Made by a program: the position numbers and the translations under genes. From positions 850,358,896 to 850,422,895 of the forward strand of contig NC_057801.1 of NCBI RefSeq assembly GCF_018294505.1: a stretch of 64,000 nt of DNA, in the 5' to 3' direction. The DNA comes from Triticum aestivum (Eukaryota > Streptophyta > Magnoliopsida > Poales > Poaceae). The notes beneath the pieces were generated by a model. It did not search any database. It saw only the letters and a list, made by a program, of their open reading frames with translations, and had not been told where the DNA came from. The stretch's first letter is position 1; each line of letters opens with the position of its first letter. Positions 1 through 11,406 of this stretch are shown here, piece by piece.

Positions 1-2143
1 TTTGTCCCCTCTAAACTTTGATCTGGCTGCTGATGCTCTGGAAATTATGTTAAATAAAGTCAGAGAAAATGGGCTGGTCAAGGGGGTCTTAAATGAATAC
101 ACACCAAATGGGGTTAATATGTTACAATGTGCAGATGATACCATATTTTTATTACAAGATGATATAGAAAGTGCACACAATTTGAAATACATTTTATGTC
201 TGTTTGAACAAATGTCTGGTTTGAAGATTAATTTTCATAAAAGTGAACTTTTTCTGTTTGGTGAGGAAGTTGATAAGAAAGATGATTACGGTAGAATCTT
301 CACATGCCCAGTGGGTGCCTTGCCCATGATATACTTAGGGCTACCCATTGATAAGAATAGAATTTGTAATAAACATTGGAAGCCTCCAGAGACTAAGATG
401 GAGAAAAAATGTGAAACTTGGCAAGGCAGATTACTAGCCAGTGCAGGGAGGGTTACTTTGATTCAGGCGGCCCTCACAGGCATACCTTATTTCATTATGT
501 CCTTTTATGGGCTTCTGGTGGGGGTTGAAAAACGTATGGATGTTTTCAGAGCCAGACTTTTATGGCAAGAAGATGATCAGAAGAGAAAATACCATTTGGT
601 GAAATGGTCTGTGGTGTGTAGGTCAAAAGACATGGGGGGCCCGGGGATCCAAAATCTTGCTTGCATGAACAAAGCTTTGCTCTTAAGTGGTGGTGGAAAT
701 TATACACAACTGAGTTGTTTTGGGAAAACATCATTTTGGAAAAATATATTAAGAATAGGAATTTGGGCAATGTTCAGGTCAAACAGGGGGACTGCCAGTT
801 TTGGAAGGATATATTAAAACACTTAGACCACTTTGTTTATTTGTGCAAATTTAAAATTTAAAATTTAAATAGAACTCGCTTTTGGGAAGATTGGTGGATT
901 GGCAATGCTCCACTAAACAAGAATTTTCCTAGACTTTATGATCTTTGCTTTGATAAAAAGAAAATAGTTAAAGAAATTTTTGACAATGGATTAGATAATG
1001 TTCAATTTAGAAGAACTTTGTTAGGGGATGCTAGAGAACTATGGGGACATATTAGAGAAGCATGTAGATTGGTGACGTTGAATGAGGATAAAGACGAAAT
1101 AAAATGGTCTCTGAATAAAAAAGGAGTTTATACTGTGAAATCCTTTTACAGGCACCTGACTAAAAATGGTGTCAAATATCCACATCTATACATGTGGAAG
1201 ATTAAAATGCCACTAAGAATTAAGGTGTTCATGTGGTTGTCTCTTAGGAAAAGTATTCTTTACAAAAGATAATCTAATTCGTAGGGGGTGGAAAGGAGAT
1301 GATAAATGTCCTTTTTGTGGACGTAAAGAGAATGTAAACGACCTTTTTTGTCTTGTTCAATTGCTAGATTACTATGGAATATCTTAAAATGTGCTTTCGA
1401 TCTGAGAGATATACCAGAAACCTTAGATGCTGTTATGAAAACTTGGGTAAATACCTTTGGGAAAGATGAAAAAAGTCTGGTCATGATAGGAGTTTCAGCG
1501 ATCTGCTGGACTAGTTGGAAACTTAGAAACAGTGTTATCTTTGACAACAATAGGGTGAATGACCCCTGTGTTCCTGTTACTTTGTTTCTCAAGAACTTAA
1601 ATGATTGGAATATTTTGCAGACAAATCCCGCAAGAAATAAGTTGATGGAGGTTGGAGTGAAGCAAGTAAGTGAGGTGGCAGAGGAAATATTCAAAGCAGC
1701 TCATGGGTGGCGCCTGAAGACTGGAAGGATCCAACGGTGACTACAGGAGGATCCAGTTGTTGTGAAGAGAGAATTTCTGTCATCACATTCTTGCTTGCTC
1801 TATTTTTGCTGGTTTCAGACAATGTGTGGTCTTGTAAGAATCTATGTTAAGACTATAATGCTGATGTAGGCTCTCTTCTTATAACAGAGTTGGAAACGTT
1901 CTGGGCGCTGGATTTTTCTGAATTCAGGCCTCGGACCACTCCCGTAGGTTTCTTTCTTGCCTTGAGGGTTACGGGGAGGGGAAGGGATGGCTTCTCCTTC
2001 TTCCTCAATTTGGCATAAAGCGTTTCGTAGGGGAGTGGAGTGTCATGCTTGGTGGTTTCTATCTTTCTTTCTGCTTTGTAGTAAGACTTGGTGGTTTCTC
2101 TTAATGGAAATCGGAGAGAATGCTCTCTTTTATCAAAAAAAAA
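1..2143 (+). mobile_element. LINE (L1-like non-LTR retrotransposon), 3' part, cut by window start
   Basis: The sequence encodes the second half of a plant LINE ORF2: a reverse transcriptase, then a connector, then a zinc-knuckle (zf-RVT) region. It ends in a TATC plus A-run tail at about 2131-2143, as plant LINEs do. The 5' end lies outside the window. There is no RNase H domain, and the frames are broken, so it is a dead copy. Confidence 0.85.
2..1740 (+). pseudogene. LINE reverse transcriptase and zf-RVT region (broken ORF2)
   Basis: The first frame (2-817) starts inside the conserved PLSPLNFDL segment of LINE reverse transcriptase. The catalytic box reads CADDT where YADD or FADD is expected, so the aromatic residue is replaced by Cys. 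The usual thumb motifs follow (KINFHKSE, YLGLPI, WQGRLLASAGRVTLIQ). A frameshift near position 690 moves the coding sense to another frame through 861. The zf-RVT region continues in 1018-1272 (WSLNKKGVYTVKSFY, MPLRIKVFMW). The Cys-rich knuckle CPFCGRKENVNDLFC lies around 1300-1350 and lacks the usual His. A last frame (1348-1740) encodes the C-terminal tail. At least two frameshifts and an altered active site show it is inactive. Confidence 0.8.
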
Positions 2144-2545
2144 TCTGCAAGGTCAGAGGGGTTTGAGTACATTCCACCAGCTGGAAGTAAAACTCGAGGA
2201 TTAAGGAAGAGTGGTCTCGCTATGCTCATTCAGAGGATGGTAACTGATTCAGATTAAAGAATCCATGTGTTGATGCTGACCACGAGTCACATGTTCTGGT
2301 GATATTTTTGATAGAGCTTGTCTGTTGTACGTACTCCCTCCATCCAGGTACATAGATCGTCTAAGGAGTTGCATCTCAATCTGGGCGTGTGGAGATTGGG
2401 CGAAGAATATTAAACCAAAAAACAATGACAATAATTAATCTTGTTAGGCCCACTAGAAAATATGGGGGACCCAAACAGTATGTTAGTTTCCTTGGTCATT
2501 TATTCCAAAATAGCAACATGAAAAACATGTTTGGCAAGAACGTTT
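2144..2545. other. Unassigned spacer with one Stowaway-like end
   Basis: I see no gene here. A TACTCCCTCC motif at about 2330-2341 resembles one end of a Stowaway-type MITE. No matching GGAGGGAGTA end is visible nearby, so it is at most a truncated element. Confidence 0.35.
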
Positions 2546-3946
2546 CATCTCGCGCCTCTCCCATGAGAGGCCGGGCCAAACTCACATCCCCTCCCCTTCC
2601 CGCTGCCTTGGGACATCATCAGGCAAAGCCTGGCAGGTGCCGGCAGCGGAGGGGATCTCCCCTCCCCTCTCTAGGTGGATTGTTGTGCGGGTTGTGGCTG
2701 CCAGGAAGGGCGTCAGGCTATAACGCGGGGCTTGATAGCGGCGCGGGCGTGGCGGCGCCGGTGGTGCGGTGGTGCGGTGGTGCGCCTGGGTCGCGGTGGC
2801 TGCCTGTCGGTGGTTGTAGTGTTCGTTCGCGTGGGTGGCTATGAAGCCCAGTTGTTCGATGCGGTCAGGGATGGAGACATCTATCCTAGATCTGGCCGAC
2901 GGGAATTCTCCCGAGAAGAAGGCGCGTGAGCGGTGTCCTTCGGCAGTGCTTGGTTGGCTGGTGGGTGGCCTAGCCTTTTCTCCCTGCTGTTGCGCCGTGG
3001 CTCGATGCCGGCTGTGGTGGCTGCCCCTGGTGTGAGATTTGCTCCTCTCTAGGTTGGTCAATGTCATGGTGGGACCTCGGTGGTGCCTGATGGTGCCGGC
3101 TGCTAGGCACCGGCCTGGCAGCGGCAGGCTGGATCGGGGTGGCGTGGGGACCTGCTGCCGTGATGATGAAAGTGGCGGTCCTCGTGCTCTTCTCGCATAT
3201 TGGCTTATGCCTGCATGATTGGTCCTCCTCATCTGGCCATCAATGTGTTCCGGAACGGTCGCCGGAGATCTTGCTCGGGATACTAGTCTGGTCGTGCAAG
3301 TCCATATCATCCTACAAGGTACTCAGGGTGTGGCACGAAGCTCTATTGTTTGATGACACCTTGGGACATGTCAGCTTCTCGATTTCCATGGTGGAGATAG
3401 TGATGGAGAAGGTCATGGTGGCCGAGATCGGACAATCCTTTAGTCGGACGAAGCCATGGTGGCGATGGCTTCATACAGGTGCCTGATAACTCTCGGGAGG
3501 AGCACTGATTAGTGGGGGCAGAAATCCTGGCAGATTTCATTTTTGGAGGTACTCCTCAGGGGCCGAGTCATGACTTTCAGGATGAAAACTTAAGGCCTGA
3601 CCTTCATTGGTTGTGCCTGGAAATTGCATTGCTGAAAGAATTGTTTTGAGAGCGTGGACTTTCTCCGGGTGAAACCTAAGATCTTGGATCGGGCAATGAC
3701 GGCACTTGTGCACCATTTCGTTCTTGGAGGCATTGCTTTTGGAGACCTTTTATATTTTCTGGGTGTTGTATTAGGTGGTCGTATGTGTCCTGCTATCGAG
3801 AGGAGTCGATCGATGATGGTACCTTTCTTTTTATTTTTCTCCTTTGGATGTGTCCATCTTGGATGTCTTTGTGACATCTTTTAGATGCAGAGACTGGATG
3901 TAACTGGTATCTTCACAATATTAATACATTCTTCTTTTAAAAAAAT
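2546..3946 (+). mobile_element. Probable non-coding retroposon (LINE/SINE-like) with A-tail
   Basis: A GC-rich 5' part leads into an AT-rich 3' part that ends in a terminal A-run (3939-3945), after a segment containing ATTAATACATTC. This closely resembles the 3' ends of many Triticeae non-LTR retroposons. Several open frames occur in the GC-rich half, but none has a recognisable domain. No clear target-site duplication was found, so the left boundary is approximate. Confidence 0.4.
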
Positions 3947-4696
3947 ATGCAAATCATGATTAACGCGCCGGCCAACGAAAAGAGCAACATGCAAATCAAA
4001 AAGTAATGATTGCAGGAAATGATGGGTTCTTTCACACATGGTGCCCTATTATACAGAGTAGTAGATGGGGCGCACCGGTGGTGCGCCGCCTGAGAAGAAG
4101 TTGGGGCGGTTCCAGGTTTGATGCACCCCTTGCACTAGCTTTTCTATTCTTTGTATTAGTGTCTTGGATACAAGCTTTGGTAGTATTCCATACCAAGAAA
4201 GTAATATGAAAGTAGCCACCGGTGCAAATTGCTGACTGGAACAGTATAAATAGTGACTGTATAAATACTAACAACTGATAGTGATAGTAGATACTAACAT
4301 CAATGATATCAAAGATAGTAGTAATTCAAAAGATCTGATGGCACACATAGTTCAAACAGAGATAAGAAACACGGTTCGCAAGCCGTGGTCATCGAACACA
4401 TCCGACGTGGCAACTCCTAGTTGGTGCCGTCCAGGTGGATCGTCAGCGACAACATGGGCACAGGCGTTGCCCGCCACATCCAAAATACTGTCAACGCCGA
4501 TGTCACTGTGGTGGCCATGGATCTGGCCGGAAAAGCGCCTCATGTAAAACACTCTTTCGTAAAATGTTTTAGTTGGAGATAAAGAAACATGTGTAAACTA
4601 AATAGATTGTCCTAAGCTTTGGGTGTATCGATGATGGCTATATTGGCCCATAGGCTAAGCAATGCCCGACTTGGACGGAAGACGACCCGTGATGAC
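3947..4696. other. Unassigned sequence, no supported gene
   Basis: Short open frames on both strands show no recognised domain or splice structure. Nothing here supports a gene, an RNA or a complete mobile element. Confidence 0.3.
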
Positions 4697-5268
4697 CGAT
4701 ACGTCTCTGACGTATTTATAATTTTTGATTGTTCCATGCCGTTAAAATATCATTATTGGATGTTTTGCAATCATTTTATAGCAACTTTATATCATTTTCT
4801 GGGACTAACCTATTGACATAGTGCCCAGTGCCAGTTGTTGTTTTTTGCCTTTTTTTTACTTTGTAGAAAATCAATACCAAACGGACTTCAAATGCAGCGA
4901 AACTTTTTGAAGAATATTTCTGATACAGAAGACACATGATGGGCCAAAGAAGTACCAGAGGGGTGCCCCGAGGGGGGCACAACCCACCTGGGCGCGCATG
5001 GGGGCACAGGCATGCCCAGGTGGGTTGTGCCCACCTCGGTGGCCTCCCGCACCTCCTCTTTGCTCTATAAATATCCAAATATTCCAAAAACCCTAGGGGA
5101 GTCGCCAAAAAACAATTCCAGCCATCGCAAGTTCCAGAACCACCAGATCCAATCTAGACAACATCACGGAGGGGTTCATCATCCTCATTGGTGCCTCTCC
5201 GATGATGCATGAGTAGTTCATTGTAGACCTACCGGACCATAGTTAGTAGCTAGATGGCTTCCTCTCTC
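4697..5268 (+). repeat. LTR-retrotransposon-derived interspersed repeat fragment
   Basis: The segment begins with GATACGTCTCTGACGTAT and runs through GGGACTAACCTATTGACA to CTAGATGGCTTCCTCTCTCTC. I recognise this as part of a very abundant Triticeae LTR-type repeat. It contains a CTATAAATA box (about 5067) and the leader-like string CCAAAAACCCTAGGGGAG that typically follow the promoter in that family. It is interrupted at 5270 by a CACTA-type end. I cannot name the family with certainty. Confidence 0.55.
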
Positions 5269-5269
5269 T

Positions 5270-5573
5270 CCACTACAAAAAAGACACATTTGCGACATTT
5301 TGGGCCCAACGAATTTTTTTTGTTATGCTTATGACATTTTGGGCTCCTACTTCTATGACAAAAAATCATGACAGAAAATGGGCTTTTCTTCCTAGGCAGA
5401 CCGGAGACGCACCTGCAAGACATTCTTTGGGCCGTCCATGATAGAGAACATCGTGGTAGAATCGAGGGCGAGGAAAATTTCAGGGAGTTCCCGGTTACGC
5501 TGGGTGGTCAGGGCCGAGCGATGGACGGAGGTTTGTGCGTTTCACTCATACACGTCCACGCGTGTGTGCAAGA
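5270..5573 (+). mobile_element. CACTA-type transposon 5' terminal fragment
   Basis: It begins CACTACAAAAAAGACACAT and continues with the subterminal phrases ACATTTTGGGC and ATGACAAAAAATCATGACAG that are typical of one high-copy Triticeae CACTA family. Only one end is present, so this is a truncated insertion into the LTR-type repeat to its left. Confidence 0.55.
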
Positions 5574-6152
5574 CTGAAAGTGCTAGTTATCGACTAGAGT
5601 GGGGGTTAATAGGCGAATTTTTATGAAAGTCTTCAAAACATGGAAGTTTCGAAGACAAACAATAGAAATGAACTAATTGATATGCAGCGGAAGATAAACT
5701 ACAACAAGCAAACCATAGTCAAGTATGCAATACTGTGAAAGTACAAAGACTAATAGAAGCTTAGTAGGAAGGATTAGGATGGAAGATAGTATGAAGCCAA
5801 GCAACGATAGTAGTCAAGCAATGAAGTCAAACAGGTATGACAAATAGGCAATGACTTCACAAAGACAAACATTAAGTAAATGGAGGGAGAGGATAGAACC
5901 AGTCACTTGTTGAAGACACAGGATTTGTTGGACCAGTTCCAGTTGCTATGACAACTGTACGTCTGGTTAGGGAGGGTGAGATTCAACTCAGAAGACCGTG
6001 TCTTCACCTTATTCCCCTTGAGCTAAGGACACACAGTCCTCACCCAATCACTCTGGTAAGTCTTCAAGGTAGACTACCGAACCTTCACAGACTTTGTTCA
6101 CCGGTGATCCACAATGACTCTTGGATGCTCAGAACGCGACGCCTAACCGGCT
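5574..6152. repeat. Interspersed repeat fragment (LTR-retroelement-like)
   Basis: The phrases TGAAAGTGCTAGTTATCGAC, ATAGGCGAATTTTTATGAAA, GACACACAGTCCTCACCC and TTGGATGCTCAGAACGCGAC belong to a repeat that recurs widely in wheat-type genomes. No coding domain or paired terminal repeat is visible here. The right edge is lost at the junction with the MITE-like segment near 6153. Confidence 0.45.
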
Positions 6153-6442
6153 GGAGGACTCACAAACATGCTTGTTGCAAACAATTAAAGAGAGAGAAGG
6201 TGATAGTAACATAGGTAGATATAGTATCATAATAAATGTTATGCTACTATATGTCATATATGGCAACAAATAAAACCACCTATGATACTATGCACTGTGG
6301 ATGTAATATCATATATGATACTCCCCACTACAACCAGTCTTAGTACCATGTTACTTTCTTCCTTTTTTGTATGGACACATTCCTCGATTACCGCACTTTT
6401 TTAGAGCTTGTCCAACGAAGTTAGGATCCCCGTATATACATA
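6153..6442. repeat. MITE fragment plus flank, homologous to 42773-43019
   Basis: This AT-rich segment (GATAGTAACATAGG, CACCTATGATACTATGCACT, TGATACTCCCCACTACAACC) is a MITE-like sequence, truncated on its left. Both it and about 60 bp of right flank, ending GGATCCCCGTATATACATA, are found again just left of the second duplication copy. By eye they match at roughly nine bases in ten, with a gap of about 55 bp. That is much more diverged than the duplication itself. Confidence 0.6.
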
Positions 6443-7145
6443 CACTACTAGGGAAAACCCTAGCAGTAGCGCGGGTATTTTTCTTATAAGTAGCGGGGGA
6501 GGGCACGCTATTGATAAGGCGCTACAGCTATTCCTTAGCAGTAGCGCGTGCTACACGCGCTGCTGCTAAGACATATAGCACCAGCGTTTGTTCGCACCAG
6601 CGCTACTGCTAATATAGCTAGTAGTAGTGTGTTTACTCTCCATCGCTACTAGTATTCTTTTTCTCATTTCTTAAATTTTTAGTGTATTTGTACGCCGTTA
6701 TGCAAATTTTTGTACAATACCAATTATGAGGCTGTTATATCAATATGTCCATAACAGTGTGTCAAATGAAGGTGGATTAGGTTTAAGTGGAGGAAACATG
6801 TGGTGCATGTTAAAAGTATACTACTAATGCAAACTTGATCTTGTTTGGACTAGTAGTACTTTCGATGTGCACCACATGTTGCCTCCATATGAATCTAATC
6901 CACCAACACAAGCTATTTAATCATCATCATAGTCATTACCACCAGCAGTAGCTATTTAATCATCATCATAGTCATTACCACCAATAGTACACATCATCAT
7001 CTTCAAACTCATTCTAGCTAGTTAATCACCACCAAACACTAGCTGCGGTAGCTATCTAATCACCACCAACACTAGCTAATAATAATCATCTTAGTCATTA
7101 CCACCAACACTCGCTATTTAATCATCATAACTCATTTCTAGCTGG

Positions 7146-8375
7146 CTAATCACTCCTGCTGCTCTCTTCAGGTAAAATAACATAAAACATGTGTAGCACT
7201 CCTGCTTCATCAAGTTGGAGCATGTAGATGAACCTGTCTCCTAATCGTGGGCTGCGCTTCTGATTGCTGCCCCCTGGTACTTCTCTATGATCGTTCACAA
7301 TTTTCCTCCAGTCTTTCACTATTAAGCATTCCTCGCTATTAGAAATCCTGTATGCACTAAAGTGCATTGTAGGATATCTTGGCCGTAAGCTAATAATTCT
7401 AATGGGACCTTTAGTCTCGATCCAATGAGGCACAACATTCATCGGGAGTCCCTGTTGACGAACATTGTATAGTAACATACTTAGCAATGAAGTTTAGCTT
7501 AAAAAATAATGTATGTAAAAGATGCACTGAGGACAAATAGTAAAAATCTTACCATCTTTCCTAAATAGATGTTACCATAGTTTAGTACGAACACTATTGG
7601 TCGCACGTTTTGAGTACTAAGATTTTTAAGTCCAGAAAAATAATTTGTCTTGACAGTATGAAGATCCTCAAGCCATGAAACATAATGACCTATCTCCTCG
7701 CAGTTTAGTTTAGCCCCGGGACAGTGAACGGTCATGTCTACCAAGCATCGGACATATTTGCTTGAATGGAAATAAGCTGTCAATAGAAATTATGTGTCAA
7801 CTATTTTTGAATAAACAATCTCGAAGACATAAATATGGTTGAGAAACTCACATAATGGTATAATTGGAGGCGTCTGCACATCGACCCAGATGTCTCCATT
7901 ACTTTCAATATCATCTTCGGGACGAATATCAAAGGTGATAAACATATCAGGCTCAAATGCATAAGCCTTGCATAGTGCTTGCCAAGTTTTGCATTCAAAA
8001 TAGGTGTAGGTGTCTGCGTTGTATAATTTTGCGTGGAAAGTATAAACATGCTCGGTCTTCAAGTTAACTCTCTTTACCTCCGTAGTAGTTTGCATAGGAC
8101 TGAAACCTATCTTATCCAAGACAAAAACTCTTGCATGGCAGGGGATACGCTAGTAGAATAGTTAAAAAAATAAATTATAAGTTGAAGCAAATGAAGCAGA
8201 TGTCATGCTTAATTACGAAAAAAGACATGTCGTTGTGACTTATTGTATCCACTTCGAAGTTCTCGTCCATGTTGATGGTGAAGCGCCTACGATAATCTAG
8301 GAAAATTTTGTCGCACATGCCGCGCTCGTCTTCGCAGTATTTACAAATACTGAAATCCTTTTCGTCGTCAGACAT
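7146..8375 (-). pseudogene. Captured four-exon plant gene inside CACTA (possibly B3-like protein)
   Basis: Four minus-strand coding blocks line up with splice-like borders. Exon 1 is 8375-8217 (starts MSDDEKDFSICKYC, ends before GTAATT). Exon 2 is 8149-7852 (after CTACTAG; encodes RIPCHARVFVLDKIGF, then YTFHAKLYNADTYTYF, and ends before GTGAG). Exon 3 is about 7776-7553 (ends before GTAAG). The last exon lies about 7487-7146. Exons 1 and 2 join in phase, and exon 3 fits the phase left by exon 2. The join to the last exon is uncertain by one or two bases. The YTFHAKLYN...W..LCKAYAF pattern suggests a B3-like fold, and I recall similar proteins being common in Triticeae CACTA elements. Function is unproven. 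It may be transcribed but is not a normal host locus. Confidence 0.5.
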
Positions 8376-8868
8376 TTCCTATGTTCATAGTTGAAACATT
8401 AATTGAAAATCGATCGAAAGCAAGTACCAGGATAATCAACACACAAATCTGGGGCACTCGATATTTCCTACATATTCTGGCACAAGTCATGTCAAAATTC
8501 ACGGAAAAATCCGGCATGACCTTTGCTAAAATAGGACATATCGAGCGCCTGAAATTTGCCGGAACAGAAATGAATCAACACTCCGGCAAAATATAGGCCA
8601 CTCGAAGGTGTAACCTGCAAACATGACCGGCCACTTAGGCAAGCACATATCCTATTTGAGCAATACAAGATATACATTTCAAAATATCTTATAGGATTCA
8701 TATTGACATGAGCATTCAATAAGCAAAACCAAATCGTAAAATAAGTAATTATTCAAATTACCATGCATTCAATAAGCAAAAGTAAATCATCTCATGCGTC
8801 CGTACATCGTCGAATATTATCAATAATACATCCTGAATAGTATCATACATATAACATCACTAATACAA

Positions 8869-9270
8869 CTAAAATCCTAGCGCACGACGGGTATCGGCGC
8901 GGGCGGTGGCCACCCACAGAGAAGGAACCATCACAGGATCATAGCTCCAGTGAGATCCCTGGAGAACCTGCCAGGTATTTGAGAACCTGTGCTCCAACGC
9001 AAACAAGTAGCGACGGACGTGCGTGTCCTCCTCACTGACACGGTGACGCAACACCTCCGCGGGGTCCTCGAGCCTCTGGACCGTCACTGGCCCACGCGAC
9101 CGCCACCAAAGAAGGTTCGGGTCAACGACGGGCTGACTCCTCACCAACCTGCGCCCCCCGGTAGGTAGCGCCTCCCAGTACCACCCCAGCGGAGCCCAGT
9201 CCCGGACATGGCCCATCTGGTGACGCAGGTGTCCTCCACCGACTTGACGACGAGGATGCGGGATAGGCAT
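8869..9270 (-). CDS. Hypothetical protein frame within CACTA (133 codons)
   Basis: An open frame starts MPIPHPRRQVGGG and ends TRRALGF. It is rich in Trp and Arg, with the segment SHWSYDPVMVPSLWV near the C-terminus. I do not recognise a domain. It lies in the same element and on the same strand as the four-exon captured gene, about 490 bp upstream of that gene's start. It is probably another captured fragment or part of the same transcription unit. No signal peptide or membrane segment is evident. Confidence 0.35.
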   Translation of the reverse strand: MPIPHPRRQVGGGHLRHQMGHVRDWAPLGWYWEALPTGGRRLVRSQPVVDPNLLWWRSRGPVTVQRLEDPAEVLRHRVSEEDTHVRRYLFALEHRFSNTWQVLQGSHWSYDPVMVPSLWVATARADTRRALGF

Positions 9271-9514
9271 CGTCGACGTCGATGCGGGAATAATTGCTTT
9301 AACTAAAAAAGTAAACTAGTTTAATAAATTTTCGTACTAAAAATAAAATAGTTTTATTAACTCAACTAGTTCAATTAAGCACTTACTATAAATAAAAATA
9401 AGCTAGTTTTTACTAAAAATAAACTAGTTGAACTAGTTATATTAATTTTCTTACTAATTCTATTAAACACTTACCAAAAAACAGTAAAAAAATAGTTCGA
9501 TGAACTCAAAAATT

Positions 9515-9790
9515 TAACCCTAACTAATTTGATGAACTCTAAAATTTAATGAACCCTAACTAATTTGATGAAATCTAAAATTTAACCCTAACTAATTTGA
9601 TGAACTCTAAAGTTTAATGAACCCTAACTAATTTGATGAACTCTAAAATTTAACCCTAACTAATTTGATGAACTCTAAAATTTAACCCTAACTAGTTCGA
9701 TGAACTCTAAAACTAATTCTATTTAACAACTACTGCCATAATTAGCATCTAATTTGATGAACCCTAACTAAGTAGATGAACTCTGAAATT
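9515..9790 (+). repeat. Tandem array of alternating 32- and 36-bp units
   Basis: About seven units begin with GATGAACTCTAAAATTTAA and end CCCTAACTAATTT. Some carry a four-base insertion (TGAA), giving 36 instead of 32 bp. Long and short units alternate over much of the array, suggesting amplification as a dimer. The array lies inside the CACTA element at 6443-10488. Confidence 0.75.
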
Positions 9791-10294
9791 TAACACTAAG
9801 AACCCTAGCTAGGTAGAGGTAGGGGAGGAGGAGGAGGAGGGCGTGCTCACCTGGGGCACCGGCGGAGTTAGGAAGAGGGGCACACGGCATCGAGATCGGG
9901 GACGGGTCGGTGTCAGCGCGGCGGGCGCACGGCACAGGGCGACGATGTAGGGGGGCGTCGAGGTCGGGGTCGGGGGCGGCATTGAGGTCGGGGTCGGGGT
10001 CGGGGGCGGCGTCGAGGGTGTGCGAAGAGCGACGGGACTCGCGCGGCGGCCGACGGCGATGCAGGGCGGCGACAGCGGAGGAGTAGGGATTTAGGGGAAG
10101 TGGCCGTCGGGGGAGAACGGACCGCGCGGTTAAGTCGAAAGTAGCAGTAGCGCGTTTCAGGAAGCGCGCTGCTACAAAACAAGTAGCGGTAGCGCTGTTT
10201 CTGTAAGCTCGGTACTACTATGTGTAGCCTATCGGCTCAGCAGTGCGAATTTTAGTAGTAGCGCTTTTATGGCTAGACGCACTATTGCTATATA

Positions 10295-10376
10295 CTCCCT
10301 CCGTACCAAAATAGATGACCCAACTTTGTACTAAAGTTAGTACAAAGTTGAGTCATCTATTTTGGAACGGAGGGAG
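10295..10376. mobile_element. Stowaway MITE (82 bp), TA target site
   Basis: Inverted ends CTCCCTCCGTACCAAAATAG and CTATTTTGGAACGGAGGGAG enclose a near-perfect hairpin. TA dinucleotides flank both sides (10293-10294 and 10377-10378). It is nested in the right subterminal region of the CACTA element. Confidence 0.9.
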
Positions 10377-11009
10377 TATGTATCTGTAGCGCGGTTTTCG
10401 CCAGCACGCTACTGGTAGTAAGCACCAGCGTGCTTTTTGAACAAGCGCTACTGCTAAAGTTCTGTGTATAAGGTTTTCCCTAGTAGTGATACTAGCAAGT
10501 AAAAATGCCCGTGCGTTGCAACGGGAGTAAAAATAACCCGCCCACCTTTTTTAGTCACTAAAAATTGCATGATCATGTGAGATCAAGATGTTGTAGTCCA
10601 TTCTAGTTCAAATTATTCGATCTTATATTCATTTCAAATAAACAAAAATAATGTTGACTTTCCATCACACAATCTGCAACAACCAATAAACAATAAGCTT
10701 CGACAACAAACAATTACAACACAGGTATCCATCTCTATCACTTTCTCTTCCCTCTGTACAATAATGGCATCATCACACAAATAGTGGCAGCATCAATACA
10801 AAACAAAATGAACAAAATTGCTCCAAATCTCAATTCTAATATTTCTAATCTACGTACATATGTACAAAGTTCCCTCTAGCAGAGCACACAACAGGTCATA
10901 GAACACCACACAGCAGCAACACATGAAGCGTCCCTCCGTACAAAAGTAAAGCAGCGACACACAAAGCATAGCAAACAAAAATTCCCCATATTTCTCCCAT
11001 CTGTTCTTA

Positions 11010-11406
11010 CCTTTGATCACAACATACAAATCCGTAGGAGTAGTAATCTTATTCTCAGCCACTATCAGCATGTATATCCTCTCAGAAATCCGGCGCCATA
11101 TCGAGGAACCTCGCCATAACAAATTGAGAATATACTATGTAGTAAATTTAGTGTGAGACCAAATCATTTATCAAATAGAACAAATAGAGAAAATGGGAAT
11201 TACCTGGCGTGGAGGTCTTACGCAAAAGAAAGGAGTTGAGGAAATCTACCACACATCTCATGGCAAGACTGCCACCACTGCTCGCCCGCCAATGTCGGCA
11301 GCATCTCCCAACGTGATTGTGGACTGGTCGGGTGTAGCTCCCGTGATGACACTCCCCTCGTTGGCCACCACGTTGTCTCTCCGGCTCTCCTTAAGCATAG
11401 CCTTTT
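11010..11406 (-). other. Two exon-like blocks in Helitron (possible captured gene fragment)
   Basis: On the minus strand a block starting after TATCAACAG at 11406 reads KAMLKESRRDNVVANEGS. A second block just above 11010 reads RIYMLIVAENKITTPT and ends AAAG before GTAAGAAC, a strong donor-like site. Helitrons often carry exons of host genes in this way. I do not recognise the parent gene, and the intervening frame is not continuous, so this is a tentative call. Confidence 0.25.

Larger units (their letters stand above)
6443..10488. mobile_element. Complete non-autonomous CACTA transposon, TSD ATA
   Basis: The left end reads CACTACTAGGGAAAACCCT and the right end AGGTTTTCCCTAGTAGTG, giving matching terminal inverted repeats. 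The element is flanked by the 3-bp duplication ATA (6440-6442 and 10489-10491). Both subterminal zones are filled with short direct and inverted copies of a TAGCAGTAGCGC-type motif, as is usual for CACTA elements. It encodes no transposase. The interior carries a spliced minus-strand host-like gene (7146-8375), a second minus-strand frame (8869-9270), a 32/36-bp tandem array, a G-rich tract (9950-10015) and a nested Stowaway. Mobilisation would need a transposase in trans. Confidence 0.9.

Noticed and set aside
2582..3310. 242-codon minus-strand frame
   Set aside because: Compositional openness in a GC-rich retroposon-like block; no domain and no splice or promoter support.
5010..5060. Inverted repeat GGGCACAACCCACCTGGGC...TGGGTTGTGCCCACC as a possible terminator or riboswitch
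   Set aside because: It lies inside a high-copy LTR-type repeat in a plant genome and is part of that repeat, not a bacterial-type regulatory element.
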